64,000 bases of DNA from Floricoccus penangensis (GCF_001832885.1 NZ_MKIQ01000028.1:62001-126000), one strand, 5' to 3'; numbered from the stretch's first letter, positions 10,974-21,756 are shown. Notes: generated from the letters alone by a model not told the origin. Numbers and translations are program-made.

Positions 10974-11860
10974 GAGCGGTTAACCGTCTCTTTTCTTCTA
11001 TCTTTGTCTCGGTGTACAATATTAACTTTCCAATTGTCCTCTTGTAAAGTTTTACCAATTCTCTCTGCAAAGGCAACAGACCTATGTTGACCACCAGTGC
11101 ATCCAATAGCGATAGTAAGAACTGACTTACCTTCTTTTTCATAACCTGGCACAATAGGTAACAATAAATTTTTAAGATTTTGATAGAATTCCTCAGATTC
11201 TGGTGCATCCATCACGTAATCATACACCTCCTTATCCATACCATTTTTATTTCTTAATTCAGGTACATAGTGGGGATTAGGTAAAAAGCGTACATCAAAT
11301 ACTAAGTCTGCATCAAGTGGTAAACCGTATTTAAAGCCAAAACTCATTACTTCAATTCTAAATTGTTGACTATTTCCTTCGGAAAAATCGTTAATTATTC
11401 GTGCACGTAAATTTCTTGGAGTTAAGTCTGTTGTATCAACTACATTTTGAGAGAACGATTTAAGTGGAGCAAGTAGCTCTCTTTCTTTTGTTATACCATC
11501 CATGACACGTCCATCAGCTGCTAGCGGGTGGCTGCGTCTTGTTTCTTTATAACGAGCAACAAGTTCAGGATCTTTTGCATCAAGGAAAAGTAGGCTGAAT
11601 TTCACTCCATGCATATCGCTTAAATCATTAATAACTTCTTGAAGTTCATCGAAGAATGTTCTAGCTCTCATGTCAACTACCATAGCTACCTTATCAATAC
11701 TTCCATTATCTGCATTGATTAAAAGTGAAACAAATTTTTCAATTAGGTTTGGTGGCATATTATCAATTGTGAAGTAGCCCATATCTTCAAAGGATTGAAT
11801 AGCGACAGTTTTCCCTGCACCACTCATTCCAGTTACTATTACTAAATCTAATGAGTTCAT
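10970..11860 (-). CDS. rapZ: RNase adapter protein RapZ (nucleotide-binding, YvcJ)
   Basis: 296 aa. The N-terminal Walker A is GMSGAGKT (about 10-17), followed by [14 protein letters not shown]. The C-terminal domain carries [10 protein letters not shown], the family hallmark. In E. coli RapZ directs RNase E to GlmZ; in Gram-positives the role is less defined but tied to YvcK and cell-wall precursor control. A TAAGGAGGA site supports ATG 11860. Confidence 0.95.
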   Translation of the reverse strand: MNSLDLVIVTGMSGAGKTVAIQSFEDMGYFTIDNMPPNLIEKFVSLLINADNGSIDKVAMVVDMRARTFFDELQEVINDLSDMHGVKFSLLFLDAKDPELVARYKETRRSHPLAADGRVMDGITKERELLAPLKSFSQNVVDTTDLTPRNLRARIINDFSEGNSQQFRIEVMSFGFKYGLPLDADLVFDVRFLPNPHYVPELRNKNGMDKEVYDYVMDAPESEEFYQNLKNLLLPIVPGYEKEGKSVLTIAIGCTGGQHRSVAFAERIGKTLQEDNWKVNIVHRDKDRRKETVNRS

Positions 11861-11934
11861 AATTCCTCCTTATTTTTCCTATAATTACTTTTGAATGGCA
11901 AGTAATCATCTAATATACTAACCTCATTATAACA

Positions 11935-11961
11935 AAAAAAGACGATATAAACCGTCTTTTT
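11935..11961 (-). terminator. Terminator after nusB
   Basis: Stem AAAAAGACG / CGTCTTTTT around an 8-nt loop with a T-run on the minus strand, starting 2 nt from the nusB stop. It separates the efp-asp23-nusB unit from rapZ. Confidence 0.88.
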
Positions 11962-11962
11962 C

Positions 11963-12370
11963 CTATACTAAATTGGTTAATACACCATTTATAAATTTTG
12001 CTGATTTTTCGTCATTGAAATTTTTTGCTAATTCAATTGCTTCATTAACCGCCACAACATTTGGTGTTTCTGTCTCTAAAATCTCATAAGCACCAAGTCT
12101 TAAAATTACACGGTCAATATTAGTTAAACGATCAAGGCTCCATGGATTCTTAATATACTTTGCTAAATTTTCATCAAGTTTTTCCTTGTTTATTTGAACA
12201 CCTCTAATTAGTGTTTCCAAATAAGCAGGACTCTCTTCAGGAAATTCATCATAAGAAAGTACAAAATCCATTGCATCCGTTACTGTAGCTTCATCTTGAA
12301 GTTCTAGAGAATAAAGAGCTTGAACAGCACTCATACGAATCTCATGCTGACTCATCTTTTTACTCGGCAT
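11963..12370 (-). CDS. nusB: Transcription antitermination factor NusB
   Basis: 135 aa all-helical NusB. Family segments are visible: RMSAVQALYSLE near the start, then PWSLDRLTNIDRVILRLGAYEIL and NEAIELAKNFNDEKSAKFINGVL. It binds boxA RNA with NusE/S10 for rRNA antitermination. The ATG at 12370 overlaps the end of asp23 and has a GGAGGAG site nine bases upstream. Confidence 0.96.
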   Translation of the reverse strand: MPSKKMSQHEIRMSAVQALYSLELQDEATVTDAMDFVLSYDEFPEESPAYLETLIRGVQINKEKLDENLAKYIKNPWSLDRLTNIDRVILRLGAYEILETETPNVVAVNEAIELAKNFNDEKSAKFINGVLTNLV

Positions 12371-12764
12371 CTAGAAAATCTCCTCCATCAAATAAATCTG
12401 TATGCTTAGGTTTTGGAGTTTTTGCTGGTACGATACCAGAAACATGCACATTAACGTCGTTGATTTCAATTCCAGTCATATTAAAGACAGCTTCTTTAAT
12501 TTCCTTTTGAATATTCATTGCAACTGAAGGTACATTAACACCAAATGATAAGAATACATATACGTCAACATCTACTAAACCATCTTCGTCTTGGCTAATG
12601 TATACACCACGACCTTCTGAATTCTTTCCAAGAAAATCAGAAAAACTTTTATTTCTTAAAGAATAAAGACCGTCAATATTAGATGTTGTAATACTAACAA
12701 TTGTTTCGATAACTCGTGGAGAAATAACTACAGCTCCCAAGTTTTCAACTTGTACATCTTTCAT
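12360..12764 (-). CDS. Asp23/Gls24 family envelope stress response protein (YqhY type)
   Basis: 134 aa DUF322 protein. The core (NLGAVVISPRVIETIVSITTSNIDGLYSL, then VDVDVYVFLSFGVNVPSVAMNIQKEI) is typical. Position between efp and nusB identifies the YqhY branch, which in Bacillus is linked to acetyl-CoA carboxylase control. An upstream ATG at 12770 touches the AAAGG site, so ATG 12764, six bases behind it, is the more likely start. Confidence 0.92.
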   Translation of the reverse strand: MKDVQVENLGAVVISPRVIETIVSITTSNIDGLYSLRNKSFSDFLGKNSEGRGVYISQDEDGLVDVDVYVFLSFGVNVPSVAMNIQKEIKEAVFNMTGIEINDVNVHVSGIVPAKTPKPKHTDLFDGGDFLDAE

Positions 12765-12801
12765 AATCATCCTTTCTTAATTATAGAAAGTACTCAAAAT
12801 A

Positions 12802-13362
12802 CTAGTTAGCACGTTTTAAATAAGCACCAGTTTGAGTATTAATTTCTAATTTTTCACCAGCTTCGATGAAATCTGGAACGTTAACTACAAGACCAGTTTC
12901 CATTGTTGCAGGTTTACCTGAACCAGTAACTGTTGCACCTTTAATAGATGGTTGAGTTTCAGCAACTGTAAGAACAACTGTTGTTGGTAATGTAAGACCG
13001 ATAACTTCAGTTCCGTAAAATTGAATTTTAATTTCTTCATTTTCAAGAACATATTTTAATTCTTCTGCTACTTGAACAACTGGAATTTCATATTGGTCAT
13101 ATGACTCAGTATCCATGAAGAATGCAGTATCATCCATTTGATATAAGTATTGTGCTGGACGAGTTTCGATAATTGCTTGTTCGAATTTTTCTTCTGGTCT
13201 AAAAGAAGTGTCAACTGTTGAGCCACTACGTACATCACGAAGTTTCATACGCATGATTGTATTACCTTTACCAGGTTTATGGTGACTTGCTTCAAGAACT
13301 CGAAGTAATTTTCCATCCATTTCAAAAGTCATACCTGCTTTTAATTCATTTGCTGCTACCAT
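12802..13362 (-). CDS. efp: Elongation factor P
   Basis: 186 aa with three beta-barrel domains. EF-P relieves ribosome stalling at polyproline. The domain I loop HHKPGKGNT carries the tip residue Lys32, the position modified in B. subtilis and other Firmicutes. The C-terminal domain ends [16 protein letters not shown], the normal EF-P ending. A short gap with an AGGAG-like site precedes the ATG. Confidence 0.97.
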   Translation of the reverse strand: MVAANELKAGMTFEMDGKLLRVLEASHHKPGKGNTIMRMKLRDVRSGSTVDTSFRPEEKFEQAIIETRPAQYLYQMDDTAFFMDTESYDQYEIPVVQVAEELKYVLENEEIKIQFYGTEVIGLTLPTTVVLTVAETQPSIKGATVTGSGKPATMETGLVVNVPDFIEAGEKLEINTQTGAYLKRAN

Positions 13363-13472
13363 TTTATTAAAAATCTCCTAATCTTAATTTCTTTACCATT
13401 TTAACACAATTTAAGGGAATTGACACTTTTTTTATAAACAGTATCTCTTAAATCAATAATCCTCAAACTATA

Positions 13473-14528
13473 TTAAATAATTATAAGCTCTTTCGGTGCT
13501 TTAGTAATAATTTTACATCCATTATCCAAGACTACTAAATCATCTTCAATTCTTACGCCACCCAAATCATCCACATAGATACCAGGTTCATCTGTTATTA
13601 CCATTCCAACTTGAAGTTTTTCCTCGGAAGTTTTACCAAAGAAAGGATCTTCGTGAATATCGATACCAATTCCATGACCTATACCATGAGTAAAATAGTC
13701 CCCGTAACCTGCTTGCTCGATGACATCACGCGCGATACCGTCATAGTCCTTATATAAAAGGCCAGCTTTCGTCTGATTTATAAGTGTATTATTGCTCTCA
13801 AGAACGGTATTGTAAATCTCTATCATTTTATCTTCTGGTTGACCTAAGAAAACAGTTCTAGTCATATCACTTACGTAATGATTGTAGTAGCAACCAAAAT
13901 CAAGAGTAATAGTATCACCCAACTCTAAAAGTTTATCACTTGCCACTCCGTGAGGCATACTGGAGCGATTTCCACTTGCAACGATTGTTTCAAAAGAAAT
14001 TCCAGATGCTCCAAGCTCACGCATTCTAAAGTCCAGAAAATTTGCTACATCAAGTTCAGAAATTCCAACTTTAATGAAGTCCAGAACATCAATGAACGCT
14101 TGGTCAGAAATACTACAAGCTTTTTCAATAAGCTTGATTTCTGAATTATCTTTTATGATTCTAAGTTTCTCCACTAAATTAGAAGAAGCTTTTAAATCAA
14201 CTGATAAAGTGTTCTTTAGATTTTGATAAAAAGCAAAAGAGACTTCCCCTTCAAACTGAAGATAGGATATATTTTCAGATTTTAGGATGTTATCCACTTC
14301 AACTAACGGTTGATGACTTTCGATAATTTTGAAGTTTTTAACAGTTTCTTTTGCAATGAGTGTATATCTTGCATCTGTGATAAAATATTGCTCATTTTCT
14401 GTAACGAGAACCGTAGCTGAAGTTCCCCAAAATCCAGTAAGATAAAAAATATTATTTAAGTTGGTAATTAAAAGGGATTCTACCGAATCCTCTTTCATTA
14501 AATTACGTAATTTTTCAATTCTTTCCAT
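13473..14528 (-). CDS. pepP: M24B Xaa-Pro aminopeptidase/prolidase family peptidase
   Basis: 351 aa. A creatinase-like N-domain (about 1-125) precedes the pita-bread catalytic domain. Metal ligands are visible in order: Asp in TLDFGCYY, Asp in SDMTRTVFLG, His in GIGHGIGIDIHEDP, Glu in ITDEPGIY and Glu in GGVRIEDD. It removes N-terminal residues next to proline and probably works in peptide recycling. It is the last gene of uvrA-orf-pepP and directly upstream of efp, a conserved neighbourhood. PepQ-type prolidase is the alternative. Confidence 0.88.
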   Translation of the reverse strand: MERIEKLRNLMKEDSVESLLITNLNNIFYLTGFWGTSATVLVTENEQYFITDARYTLIAKETVKNFKIIESHQPLVEVDNILKSENISYLQFEGEVSFAFYQNLKNTLSVDLKASSNLVEKLRIIKDNSEIKLIEKACSISDQAFIDVLDFIKVGISELDVANFLDFRMRELGASGISFETIVASGNRSSMPHGVASDKLLELGDTITLDFGCYYNHYVSDMTRTVFLGQPEDKMIEIYNTVLESNNTLINQTKAGLLYKDYDGIARDVIEQAGYGDYFTHGIGHGIGIDIHEDPFFGKTSEEKLQVGMVITDEPGIYVDDLGGVRIEDDLVVLDNGCKIITKAPKELIII

Positions 14529-14534
14529 TGAATT

Positions 14535-14951
14535 TTAGTCTTCCTTAGTCTTATCTTCATCACTTCCGCATGAACATTGACAAGAACATGATTCCTCTTC
14601 TTCAACGATTTCAGGAACGTTTGTTGTACGCCCTTTTTCTTCATGGCCTTCAATTGTATCTTCATCTTCATGTGGCGCTGTTGGAATATTTGTAGTTCCA
14701 CGGTCAATGTGATTTTCTGGTTCTTCTTCAACATCACCACCAATGTTTGTTGTACCATGAATTAATTCATCATTCGGGTCTAAGTCACCAGGTAAATTTG
14801 TTGTACCTTTTTCAAGTAATTGTTCTTGAAGAAGTTCTTCATCTTCTGGAAGATCAGTAACACCTTCAAAATCTAAATCTCCTGGAAGATTACTTGTTCC
14901 TTTTTCTGCTAACTCTTCGTCTAAAATTTCTTTAATATTTTCATTTGTCAT
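14535..14951 (-). CDS. Acidic repeat protein with C-terminal CxCxCxC, function unknown
   Basis: 138 aa, very rich in Asp and Glu, with no signal peptide or membrane segment. Five clear copies of a G(R)T[ST]N[LIV][PG] motif occur at about 18-23, 49-54, 66-71, 85-90 and 107-113 (for example [12 protein letters not shown]), plus a degenerate GVTDLPED at 30-37. The tail has Cys122, 124, 126 and 128 in a CxCxCxC row, suggesting metal or cluster binding. Its ATG lies inside the last codons of uvrA (11-nt overlap) and its stop is 6 nt before pepP, so it is made with both. I do not recognise a characterised family; it is clearly coding because of this packing and the protein-level repeats. Confidence 0.85.
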   Translation of the reverse strand: MTNENIKEILDEELAEKGTSNLPGDLDFEGVTDLPEDEELLQEQLLEKGTTNLPGDLDPNDELIHGTTNIGGDVEEEPENHIDRGTTNIPTAPHEDEDTIEGHEEKGRTTNVPEIVEEEESCSCQCSCGSDEDKTKED

Positions 14952-17772
14952 TTTCTAATTTTCCTTTCAGATATTGTCCAGTATAACTCTTTTTAACTTT
15001 AGCTATTTCTTCTGGTGTGCCAGTAGCAATTAACTGACCACCACCTGCTCCACCTTCTGGTCCTAAATCGATAATATGATCTGCAGTCTTGATAACATCA
15101 AGGTTATGTTCAATAACCACAATTGTATTTCCTGCATCAACCAAACGATCTAAAACTTTAAGAAGTCGAGCAATATCTTCTGTATGGAGACCTGTTGTAG
15201 GTTCGTCCAAAATATAGAAGCTCTTACCTGTTGAACGTTTTTGAAGCTCACTAGCTAATTTCATACGTTGTGCCTCACCACCTGATAAGGTAGTAGCTGG
15301 TTGACCTAAAGTCACATAGCCTAATCCAACGTCAACAATTGTTTGTAGCTTGCGTTCAATCTTTGGAATATGTTTAAAGAATTCCAAGGCATCAGATACT
15401 CTCATATCAAGAATCTCTGAAATATTTTTTTCCTTATAGCGAACTTCAAGTGTTTCACTGTTGTAACGACGACCGTGGCACACTTCACATGCTACATAAA
15501 CATCAGGTAAGAAGTGCATTTCGATTTTTATTATACCATCGCCCTTACAATTTTCGCAACGCCCACCCTTAACATTGAATGAAAAACGTCCTTTTTTATA
15601 ACCACGAATTTTGGCTTCATTAGTTTGGGCAAATAAATCACGAATATCATCAAATACACTCGTATAAGTTGCTGGATTTGATCTTGGAGTACGTCCAATT
15701 GGACTTTGGTCAATATCAATTAAACGCTCAATATCTTCATAACCAGAAATCTTTTTATATTTACCTGGTTTTTCCGAATTACCATTTAATTTTTGTGCCA
15801 AAGCCTTTTTAAGAATTTGATTTACAAGTGTTGATTTACCTGAGCCTGATACACCAGTAACAGCTGTCATTACCCCTAAAGGAAAGTCAACATCAAGATT
15901 TTTCAGATTGTTTTCAGTAGCACCTGTAACTTTAACCATTCGATCTTTATCAATTGGTCTTCTTGTTTCTGGAAGTGGGATTTTTTTCTTCCCAGATAGA
16001 TATTGTCCTGTAATTGATTTACTATTTCTAGCAACTTGCTTTGGAGTACCAGCAGCAACAATTTGTCCACCTAATTCACCTGCACCAGGACCAACATCAA
16101 TTAAATAGTCAGCTGCCATCATTGTATCTTCATCATGCTCAACAACTATTAGAGTATTGCCTAAATCACGCATTTTTTGGAGACTTTCAATAAGTCTATC
16201 ATTATCTCTTTGATGGAGACCGATTGAGGGTTCATCAAGAACATATAAGACACCACTTAGGTTTGAACCAATTTGTGTAGCAAGTCTAATACGTTGGCTT
16301 TCACCACCTGATAAAGTACCTGAACTTCTTGAAAGTGTTAAGTAGTCAAGGCCGACATTATTAAGAAAAGAAAGTCTATCAGAAATTTCTTTGACAATCG
16401 GACGAGCAATCTTCTCTTCATTTTCTGTCAGAATTAAGCTATTAATAAATTCAAGATGATCAGCGATAGCTAGATTAGAAACTTCCCCTATATGCTTTTC
16501 ATTAACTTTTACTGATAAGGCTTGTGGATTCAAACGATAACCATTACATGCCACACAAGTAAGTTCTGTCATATATGTCTTCATTTGTTCACGAGTAAAA
16601 TCACTATTTGTTTCGTGATATCTACGAGCAATATTATTTGCTACACCTTCAAAGGGAACATCAATATCACGCACTCCACCAAAGTCATTTTTATAATGGA
16701 AGTGGAATAAGCGACCTTTTGAACCATAAAGGATAATATCTTTTTCTTCATCAGTTAATTTTTCAAATGGTGTATCCATATCAATATTAAACTCAGTCAT
16801 AGCTTGTTCAAGCATCTGAGGATAATAATTTGATGATATAGGATTCCATGGCGCTATTGCACCTTCATTTAAAGTTTTGCTTGGATCAGGAATTACTAGA
16901 TCTAAGTCGACCTCAAGTTTGATTCCAAGTCCATCACACTCAGGACAGCTACCAAATGGTGCATTAAATGAAAATAATCTAGGCTCAAGTTCTGGAACTG
17001 TAAAGCCACAAACTGGACAGGCATAGTGTTCACTAAATAAGAGCTCGCTTCCATTCATCGTATCAACAACTACATAACCTTCAGCCAATCTCAAAGCATT
17101 TTCGATTGAATCAAAAAGACGACTTCTTATACCTTCTTTTAATACTATTCTATCTACAACGATATCAATCTTGTGTTTTTTATTTTTTTCAAGTTCTGGT
17201 ACTGCATCAATATCATAGATTTCTCCATCAACACGTACACGAACATATCCATCTTTTTGAATCTTCTCAAAAGTTTTTTTATGTTGTCCCTTTTTATCTC
17301 TAACAACTGGAGCTAGAATTTGAAGCCTTGAACGTTCAGGTAACTCTAAAACACTATCAACAATCTGTTCAGGAGACTGTGCAGTAATTGGACCGTGTCC
17401 ATTTGGACACATGGGAATACCAACTCTTGCATAAAGCAATCTTAAGTAGTCGTTAATTTCTGTCACTGTTCCTACTGTCGAACGCGGATTTTTACTGGTT
17501 GTTTTCTGATCAATAGAAATTGCTGGACTTAATCCATCAATACTATCAACATCAGGTTTATCCATATTTCCTAAAAATTGTCTAGCATATGCAGAAAGAC
17601 TTTCTACGTAACGTCTTTGACCTTCAGCATAGATTGTATCAAACGCTAAACTTGATTTTCCAGAACCAGAAAGTCCTGTTACAACCACCATTTTATCTCT
17701 GGGAATTTCAACATCTATATTTTTTAGATTGTGCGCACGCGCACCGTGTATAACTATTTTATCTTGAGCCAT
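14941..17772 (-). CDS. uvrA: Excinuclease ABC subunit A
   Basis: 943 aa, full length. It is the damage-sensing ATPase of nucleotide excision repair. Two ABC halves are visible: Walker [10 protein letters not shown] near residue 33 and GVSGSGKST near 640, and signatures [12 protein letters not shown] and [12 protein letters not shown]. Zinc-finger cysteines include CPVCG and the CENCKGDG...CEVCHGRRY module. The start [19 protein letters not shown] is standard. It heads the uvrA-repeat protein-pepP unit, divergent from the ABC exporter. Confidence 0.98.
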   Translation of the reverse strand: MAQDKIVIHGARAHNLKNIDVEIPRDKMVVVTGLSGSGKSSLAFDTIYAEGQRRYVESLSAYARQFLGNMDKPDVDSIDGLSPAISIDQKTTSKNPRSTVGTVTEINDYLRLLYARVGIPMCPNGHGPITAQSPEQIVDSVLELPERSRLQILAPVVRDKKGQHKKTFEKIQKDGYVRVRVDGEIYDIDAVPELEKNKKHKIDIVVDRIVLKEGIRSRLFDSIENALRLAEGYVVVDTMNGSELLFSEHYACPVCGFTVPELEPRLFSFNAPFGSCPECDGLGIKLEVDLDLVIPDPSKTLNEGAIAPWNPISSNYYPQMLEQAMTEFNIDMDTPFEKLTDEEKDIILYGSKGRLFHFHYKNDFGGVRDIDVPFEGVANNIARRYHETNSDFTREQMKTYMTELTCVACNGYRLNPQALSVKVNEKHIGEVSNLAIADHLEFINSLILTENEEKIARPIVKEISDRLSFLNNVGLDYLTLSRSSGTLSGGESQRIRLATQIGSNLSGVLYVLDEPSIGLHQRDNDRLIESLQKMRDLGNTLIVVEHDEDTMMAADYLIDVGPGAGELGGQIVAAGTPKQVARNSKSITGQYLSGKKKIPLPETRRPIDKDRMVKVTGATENNLKNLDVDFPLGVMTAVTGVSGSGKSTLVNQILKKALAQKLNGNSEKPGKYKKISGYEDIERLIDIDQSPIGRTPRSNPATYTSVFDDIRDLFAQTNEAKIRGYKKGRFSFNVKGGRCENCKGDGIIKIEMHFLPDVYVACEVCHGRRYNSETLEVRYKEKNISEILDMRVSDALEFFKHIPKIERKLQTIVDVGLGYVTLGQPATTLSGGEAQRMKLASELQKRSTGKSFYILDEPTTGLHTEDIARLLKVLDRLVDAGNTIVVIEHNLDVIKTADHIIDLGPEGGAGGGQLIATGTPEEIAKVKKSYTGQYLKGKLENDK

Positions 17773-18124
17773 ATGACCCCCTTGTTTCTCTTTACTATAG
17801 TAACTAGCTATATAATTATAGCATATTTCATATTTTATTAAAAAACACTTAACTCGTTTGAGCTGCTTTTTCTTTAAAACCTTTGAATTTTTAGTAAATA
17901 GCGAACATTTTAAAAAATATTTTTATAATTCTTTTATAATCGCTTGCTTTTTATTTATAAAATTGTTATGTTATAGATGTTTTGATTTATGTAAATTGAT
18001 TAAACAGACGAATCCACCTAGTCATTCAGCAATTAACTTAAAATTGTTCAGGAAAAATTTTTGTTATTTGAACAATCTAAATCAAAATTTTATATTACAG
18101 AAAAGAAGAAAGGAGATACTTACA
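17773..18124 (+). promoter_or_regulatory. Divergent intergenic region with an inverted repeat upstream of the ABC exporter
   Basis: About 350 nt of AT-rich DNA between divergent uvrA and the exporter pair. An inverted repeat with 8-bp arms, ATTGTTCA (18043-18050) and TGAACAAT (18069-18076), lies about 50 nt before the exporter start and could be an operator or an mRNA hairpin. An open frame upstream of 18125 in the same phase reads as unlikely low-complexity protein and is not counted as coding. Confidence 0.4.
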
Positions 18125-19861
18125 ATGAGCGTATTTAAAAAATTAACTTGGTTTTTCAAAGAAAATAAAACTGTCTATATTTTTGGACTATTTTTTCTGT
18201 TGCTCACAGACGTAATGGAAGTATTTCTACCTTATATTATAGGAAAAACAACGGACCTTATTGTCGGAAACCATCTGACCACGTCCGGACTGCTTCGAGC
18301 CGTTGGCTCACTTGTGGCTGTTGTTCTTATAATGAACATCGGCCGTTTTTTTTGGCAAATTTTTCTAAGACGTGGTGCTGCAAGGCTTGAAAAAGATCTA
18401 AGACAAAAACTGTTCAACCACTATATGATAATGGATGCACCATTCTATCAGACCCATAGAACGGGTGAATTAATTGGACTTGCTTCTAATGATTTATCAG
18501 CTGTTCAACGTGTCGCAAGTGGCGGGATTTTGATGGCAGTAGATTCAAGTGTAATGATGATATTAGCAGTCAGCTCAATGATTATCAACTCAAGTCTTAA
18601 GTTAACAATTCTAGCTATTCTTCCACTACCACTCCTTGCATATGGAGTATCAATATTAATACCAAAAATTAAAGACGCTTTCGGACAAAGTCAGGAAGCA
18701 TTTGACAAACTAAGTAATAAAACACAGGAATCACTTCGAGGCATCAAGGTTATTAAAACTTTAGGTCAAGAAGATGCTGATTTACAGGACTTTAAAGTTC
18801 AAGTTGACGAATCAATAGTTGTTAACAAATATCTATCAAAAATTGATTCGATGTTTGATCCACTGGCAACGATTGTTATGACAATTTCTTATGTTGCCTT
18901 AATCACTATTGGTGGTGTAGCTGTTCTTGATAAGAGCATGACCATCGGAGAACTTGTAGCCTTTTCAGGATATCTAAGTCTTTTAGTATGGCCAATGTTT
19001 GCCCTTGGACAAGTATTTAATGTACTTGAACGTGGAAATACTTCTTATGATCGTATTCAAGAGGTTCTTAATCAAGAAAGTCATATCAGTCCGAATGGTA
19101 TTACAAGTCCTGTACAAGGAAACTTGAGAATTGATGTTGATTCTTTTCACTATCCCGATGAAGTAGAGCATGAATCAAGTTCTCTTGAAAATGTTCATGT
19201 CCACTTAGATGAGGGTGAAAGTTTGGGAATCGTTGGACCAGTTGGTTCAGGTAAAACAACTTTAATTAAATTGATCATGCGTCAATTTGACTCATATAAG
19301 GGGAGCATCAAAGTTGGGGATACTGATATTCGAGATTATCAACTTGCCAACTATCGTAAATCAATAGGTTATGTACCTCAAGAAAACTTCCTCTTCTCTC
19401 AATCTATTGCTCAAAATATTGCATTCGCAAAAACTGATGCTAGTATGGAAGAGATTAAGCAAGCAGCAATTAAAGCAGATTTACACAATGATATTCTAAA
19501 CATGCCTAACGGTTATGAAACAGAGGTTGGCGAACAAGGAATTTCCTTATCAGGTGGGCAAAGACAACGTCTTGCAATCGCGCGTGCAATCTTAATTAAT
19601 CCAGAAATATTAATTCTAGATGATGCCTTGTCTGCTGTTGATGCCAAAACAGAAAAAACAATCCTTGCAACTTTAGCCAAGGAAAGAAAAAACAAAACAA
19701 CTATTATTTTAGCTCACAGGCTATCTTCAGTTGCCAATTCAAGCGAAATCATTGTCATGCAAAATGGACAAGTCACTGAAAGAGGGACACATGAAGAATT
19801 AATTTCTAAGCCTGACTGGTACGCTAAAATCTATAATGAACAACAAGGAGGTCAAGCATGA
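18125..19861 (+). CDS. Heterodimeric ABC exporter, subunit 1 (LmrC/EfrA-like)
   Basis: 578 aa half-transporter: six-helix membrane domain (about 1-310) and a nucleotide-binding domain with Walker A GPVGSGKTT, signature LSGGQRQR and H-loop AHRLSS. After Walker B (ILILDDALS) the catalytic Glu is replaced by Asp, the mark of the degenerate-site subunit in heterodimeric exporters such as LmrCD, EfrAB and PatAB. I use ATG 18125 because AAAGGAGATACTTACA stands just before it. Its stop overlaps the next gene by 4 nt. Drug or lipid export is inferred from the family; the substrate is unknown. Confidence 0.92.
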   Translation: MSVFKKLTWFFKENKTVYIFGLFFLLLTDVMEVFLPYIIGKTTDLIVGNHLTTSGLLRAVGSLVAVVLIMNIGRFFWQIFLRRGAARLEKDLRQKLFNHYMIMDAPFYQTHRTGELIGLASNDLSAVQRVASGGILMAVDSSVMMILAVSSMIINSSLKLTILAILPLPLLAYGVSILIPKIKDAFGQSQEAFDKLSNKTQESLRGIKVIKTLGQEDADLQDFKVQVDESIVVNKYLSKIDSMFDPLATIVMTISYVALITIGGVAVLDKSMTIGELVAFSGYLSLLVWPMFALGQVFNVLERGNTSYDRIQEVLNQESHISPNGITSPVQGNLRIDVDSFHYPDEVEHESSSLENVHVHLDEGESLGIVGPVGSGKTTLIKLIMRQFDSYKGSIKVGDTDIRDYQLANYRKSIGYVPQENFLFSQSIAQNIAFAKTDASMEEIKQAAIKADLHNDILNMPNGYETEVGEQGISLSGGQRQRLAIARAILINPEILILDDALSAVDAKTEKTILATLAKERKNKTTIILAHRLSSVANSSEIIVMQNGQVTERGTHEELISKPDWYAKIYNEQQGGQA

Positions 19862-21645
19862 ATGAAGAAAAAAATAACTCCGTTTGGTCTCAAAGCATAA
19901 GTATTAAAGAACAACTAAGCTTAATGGGTTGGCTCATTAAAACAGCTAAACCTGCTAAATATTATATATTAGCTGCTCTATTTGGAATGCTTGGTGGGAC
20001 GGTATTAATGACTTACACCACACGACTTCTAGCTAATTTCATGAATAATCAGCTTTCAGATGACACAACTGTCTTTAATCAGTTAGTTGTATTCGCATTA
20101 ATTTTTACTTTTTGGCGCATGATTTTAGCAGTTTTTAATTTCATTCAAAATTACTTCATATCACAAGGAGCATTTATCGCTCTTTCAGATATTCGAGTAA
20201 GATTATTTGACAAATTACACAGTCTTGGAATGAGATTCTTTGATCAAACACCTGCAGGTTCTCTTGTAACTCGGACAATGAATGATACTAGTACATTTTG
20301 GGATTTTTGGTTCTTCATATTCCAATTACTAAGCGCCATAACATTAATTATTGGTGCTTATATCGGAATGTACATGAGTAATGCCCACGTTACTAACTGG
20401 TTGCTAATAATAATACCTGCCATCACTTTAATAATAGGTGTTTATCAAAAATTCTCTACAGCAGTATACAAAACAATGCGTTCAAAACTATCTAGTTTAA
20501 ATGCAAAAATTGCTGAAAGTGTTGCAGGAATTGCCGTAATCCAAGATTTCAACCAGGAAGCACGTTTATCAAGTGAGTTCCAAAAAATTAATAGTGAATA
20601 TTATGATTCACGTTACCGCATGATTAAGGCAGACGCCTGGCTAGACGTACTAGTAGACTTAGTTTATGGATTTTCACTAGCACTAACACTATATTTACTT
20701 GGTGAACTCTCTGTTTCAAATGTCATAGTTGGTGGTACAGTTTATGCCTTTGTAAACTACTTAGGTAATATCTTCCATCCACTACGTAATTTGACAGGTA
20801 GTATGTCAACATTACAAGATGCCACAGTCTCAGCATATAGAGTGAAAAAACTTTTTGCTGAAGACGAATATGCACCTGAGCAAAATGCTAATGCTGATGG
20901 AAAAATAACAAAAGGAAAAATTGAATTTAAAAATCTTAATTTTTCTTATGATGGAAAAAATACTATACTTAAAGACCTGACTTTTGTAGCTCAACCCGGT
21001 CAAACTATTGCCCTTGTGGGGCACACTGGTTCTGGAAAAAGCTCAACTATCAATGCGCTGATGCGTTTTTACGAATTTGATAGTGGAGAAATTTTACTAG
21101 ATGACCAACCTATTCGCGATATTGAAATGAAGAATCTACGCCGTGAGATGGGACTCGTTCTTCAAGAACCATATCTTTTCTACGGTGATATTAATTTCAA
21201 CATTCGTATGTACGATGAAACTTTAACAGATGAGGATATCAAGCGTGCCGCAAAATTTGTCGGTGCTGATAAATTTATTGAAAAATTACCTGATGGATAT
21301 AAGACAATTGTGCGTGAAGGTGGAAATGGATTCTCTGCAGGTGAAAAACAACTTATTTCATTTGCAAGAACAATTGCGCATAATCCGAAAATTCTAATCT
21401 TGGACGAAGCAACTTCACATATAGATACTGAAAGTGAACACCTAATCCAAGATGCCTTAGAAGTAATTCAGAAGGATCGTACAACTATTGCTATCGCCCA
21501 CAGACTTTCAACAATCCAACATGCAGACCTAATTCTTGTACTCGACCAAGGTCAAGTAGTAGAACGAGGAACTCATGATGAACTTGTTAAACAAGATGGG
21601 AGATATGCTGAGTTAGTTAAGCTACAAACTAAGCAAGAAATGTAA
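19858..21645 (+). CDS. Heterodimeric ABC exporter, subunit 2 (LmrD/EfrB-like)
   Basis: 595 aa. An N-terminal extension of about 40 residues and a six-helix membrane domain precede an NBD with Walker A GHTGSGKSS and an intact Walker B plus catalytic Glu (ILILDEATSHIDTE). The ABC signature is FSAGEKQ instead of LSGGQ. Together with Asp in the partner's Walker B this gives one degenerate and one working ATP site, as in TM287/288 and LmrCD. ATGA overlap with subunit 1 indicates equimolar synthesis. A terminator follows. Confidence 0.93.
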   Translation: MNEEKNNSVWSQSISIKEQLSLMGWLIKTAKPAKYYILAALFGMLGGTVLMTYTTRLLANFMNNQLSDDTTVFNQLVVFALIFTFWRMILAVFNFIQNYFISQGAFIALSDIRVRLFDKLHSLGMRFFDQTPAGSLVTRTMNDTSTFWDFWFFIFQLLSAITLIIGAYIGMYMSNAHVTNWLLIIIPAITLIIGVYQKFSTAVYKTMRSKLSSLNAKIAESVAGIAVIQDFNQEARLSSEFQKINSEYYDSRYRMIKADAWLDVLVDLVYGFSLALTLYLLGELSVSNVIVGGTVYAFVNYLGNIFHPLRNLTGSMSTLQDATVSAYRVKKLFAEDEYAPEQNANADGKITKGKIEFKNLNFSYDGKNTILKDLTFVAQPGQTIALVGHTGSGKSSTINALMRFYEFDSGEILLDDQPIRDIEMKNLRREMGLVLQEPYLFYGDINFNIRMYDETLTDEDIKRAAKFVGADKFIEKLPDGYKTIVREGGNGFSAGEKQLISFARTIAHNPKILILDEATSHIDTESEHLIQDALEVIQKDRTTIAIAHRLSTIQHADLILVLDQGQVVERGTHDELVKQDGRYAELVKLQTKQEM

Positions 21646-21661
21646 AATCTATAAAAAGAAG

Positions 21662-21694
21662 CAACTGGGAAAATTAATTCTCAGTTGTTTTTTT
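21662..21694 (+). terminator. Terminator of the ABC exporter pair
   Basis: Stem CAACTGGG / CTCAGTTG (one G-U pair) at 21662-21687, followed by seven T. Confidence 0.9.
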
Positions 21695-21756
21695 ACATTA
21701 TCTCACTCATTACTATTTATTTAATAGACATTAAATTATAAAATTAGATACAAAAA

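Noticed and set aside
14498-14758. Lys-rich 86-aa frame overlapping the acidic repeat protein
   Set aside because: It is an out-of-phase shadow of the repeat gene; it has no ribosome binding site and overlaps the pepP start.
17858-18124. N-terminal extension of the ABC exporter subunit 1 by 89 codons
   Set aside because: The extra frame reads as AT-rich low-complexity protein, has no ribosome binding site, and the conserved start with AAAGGAGA lies at 18125.
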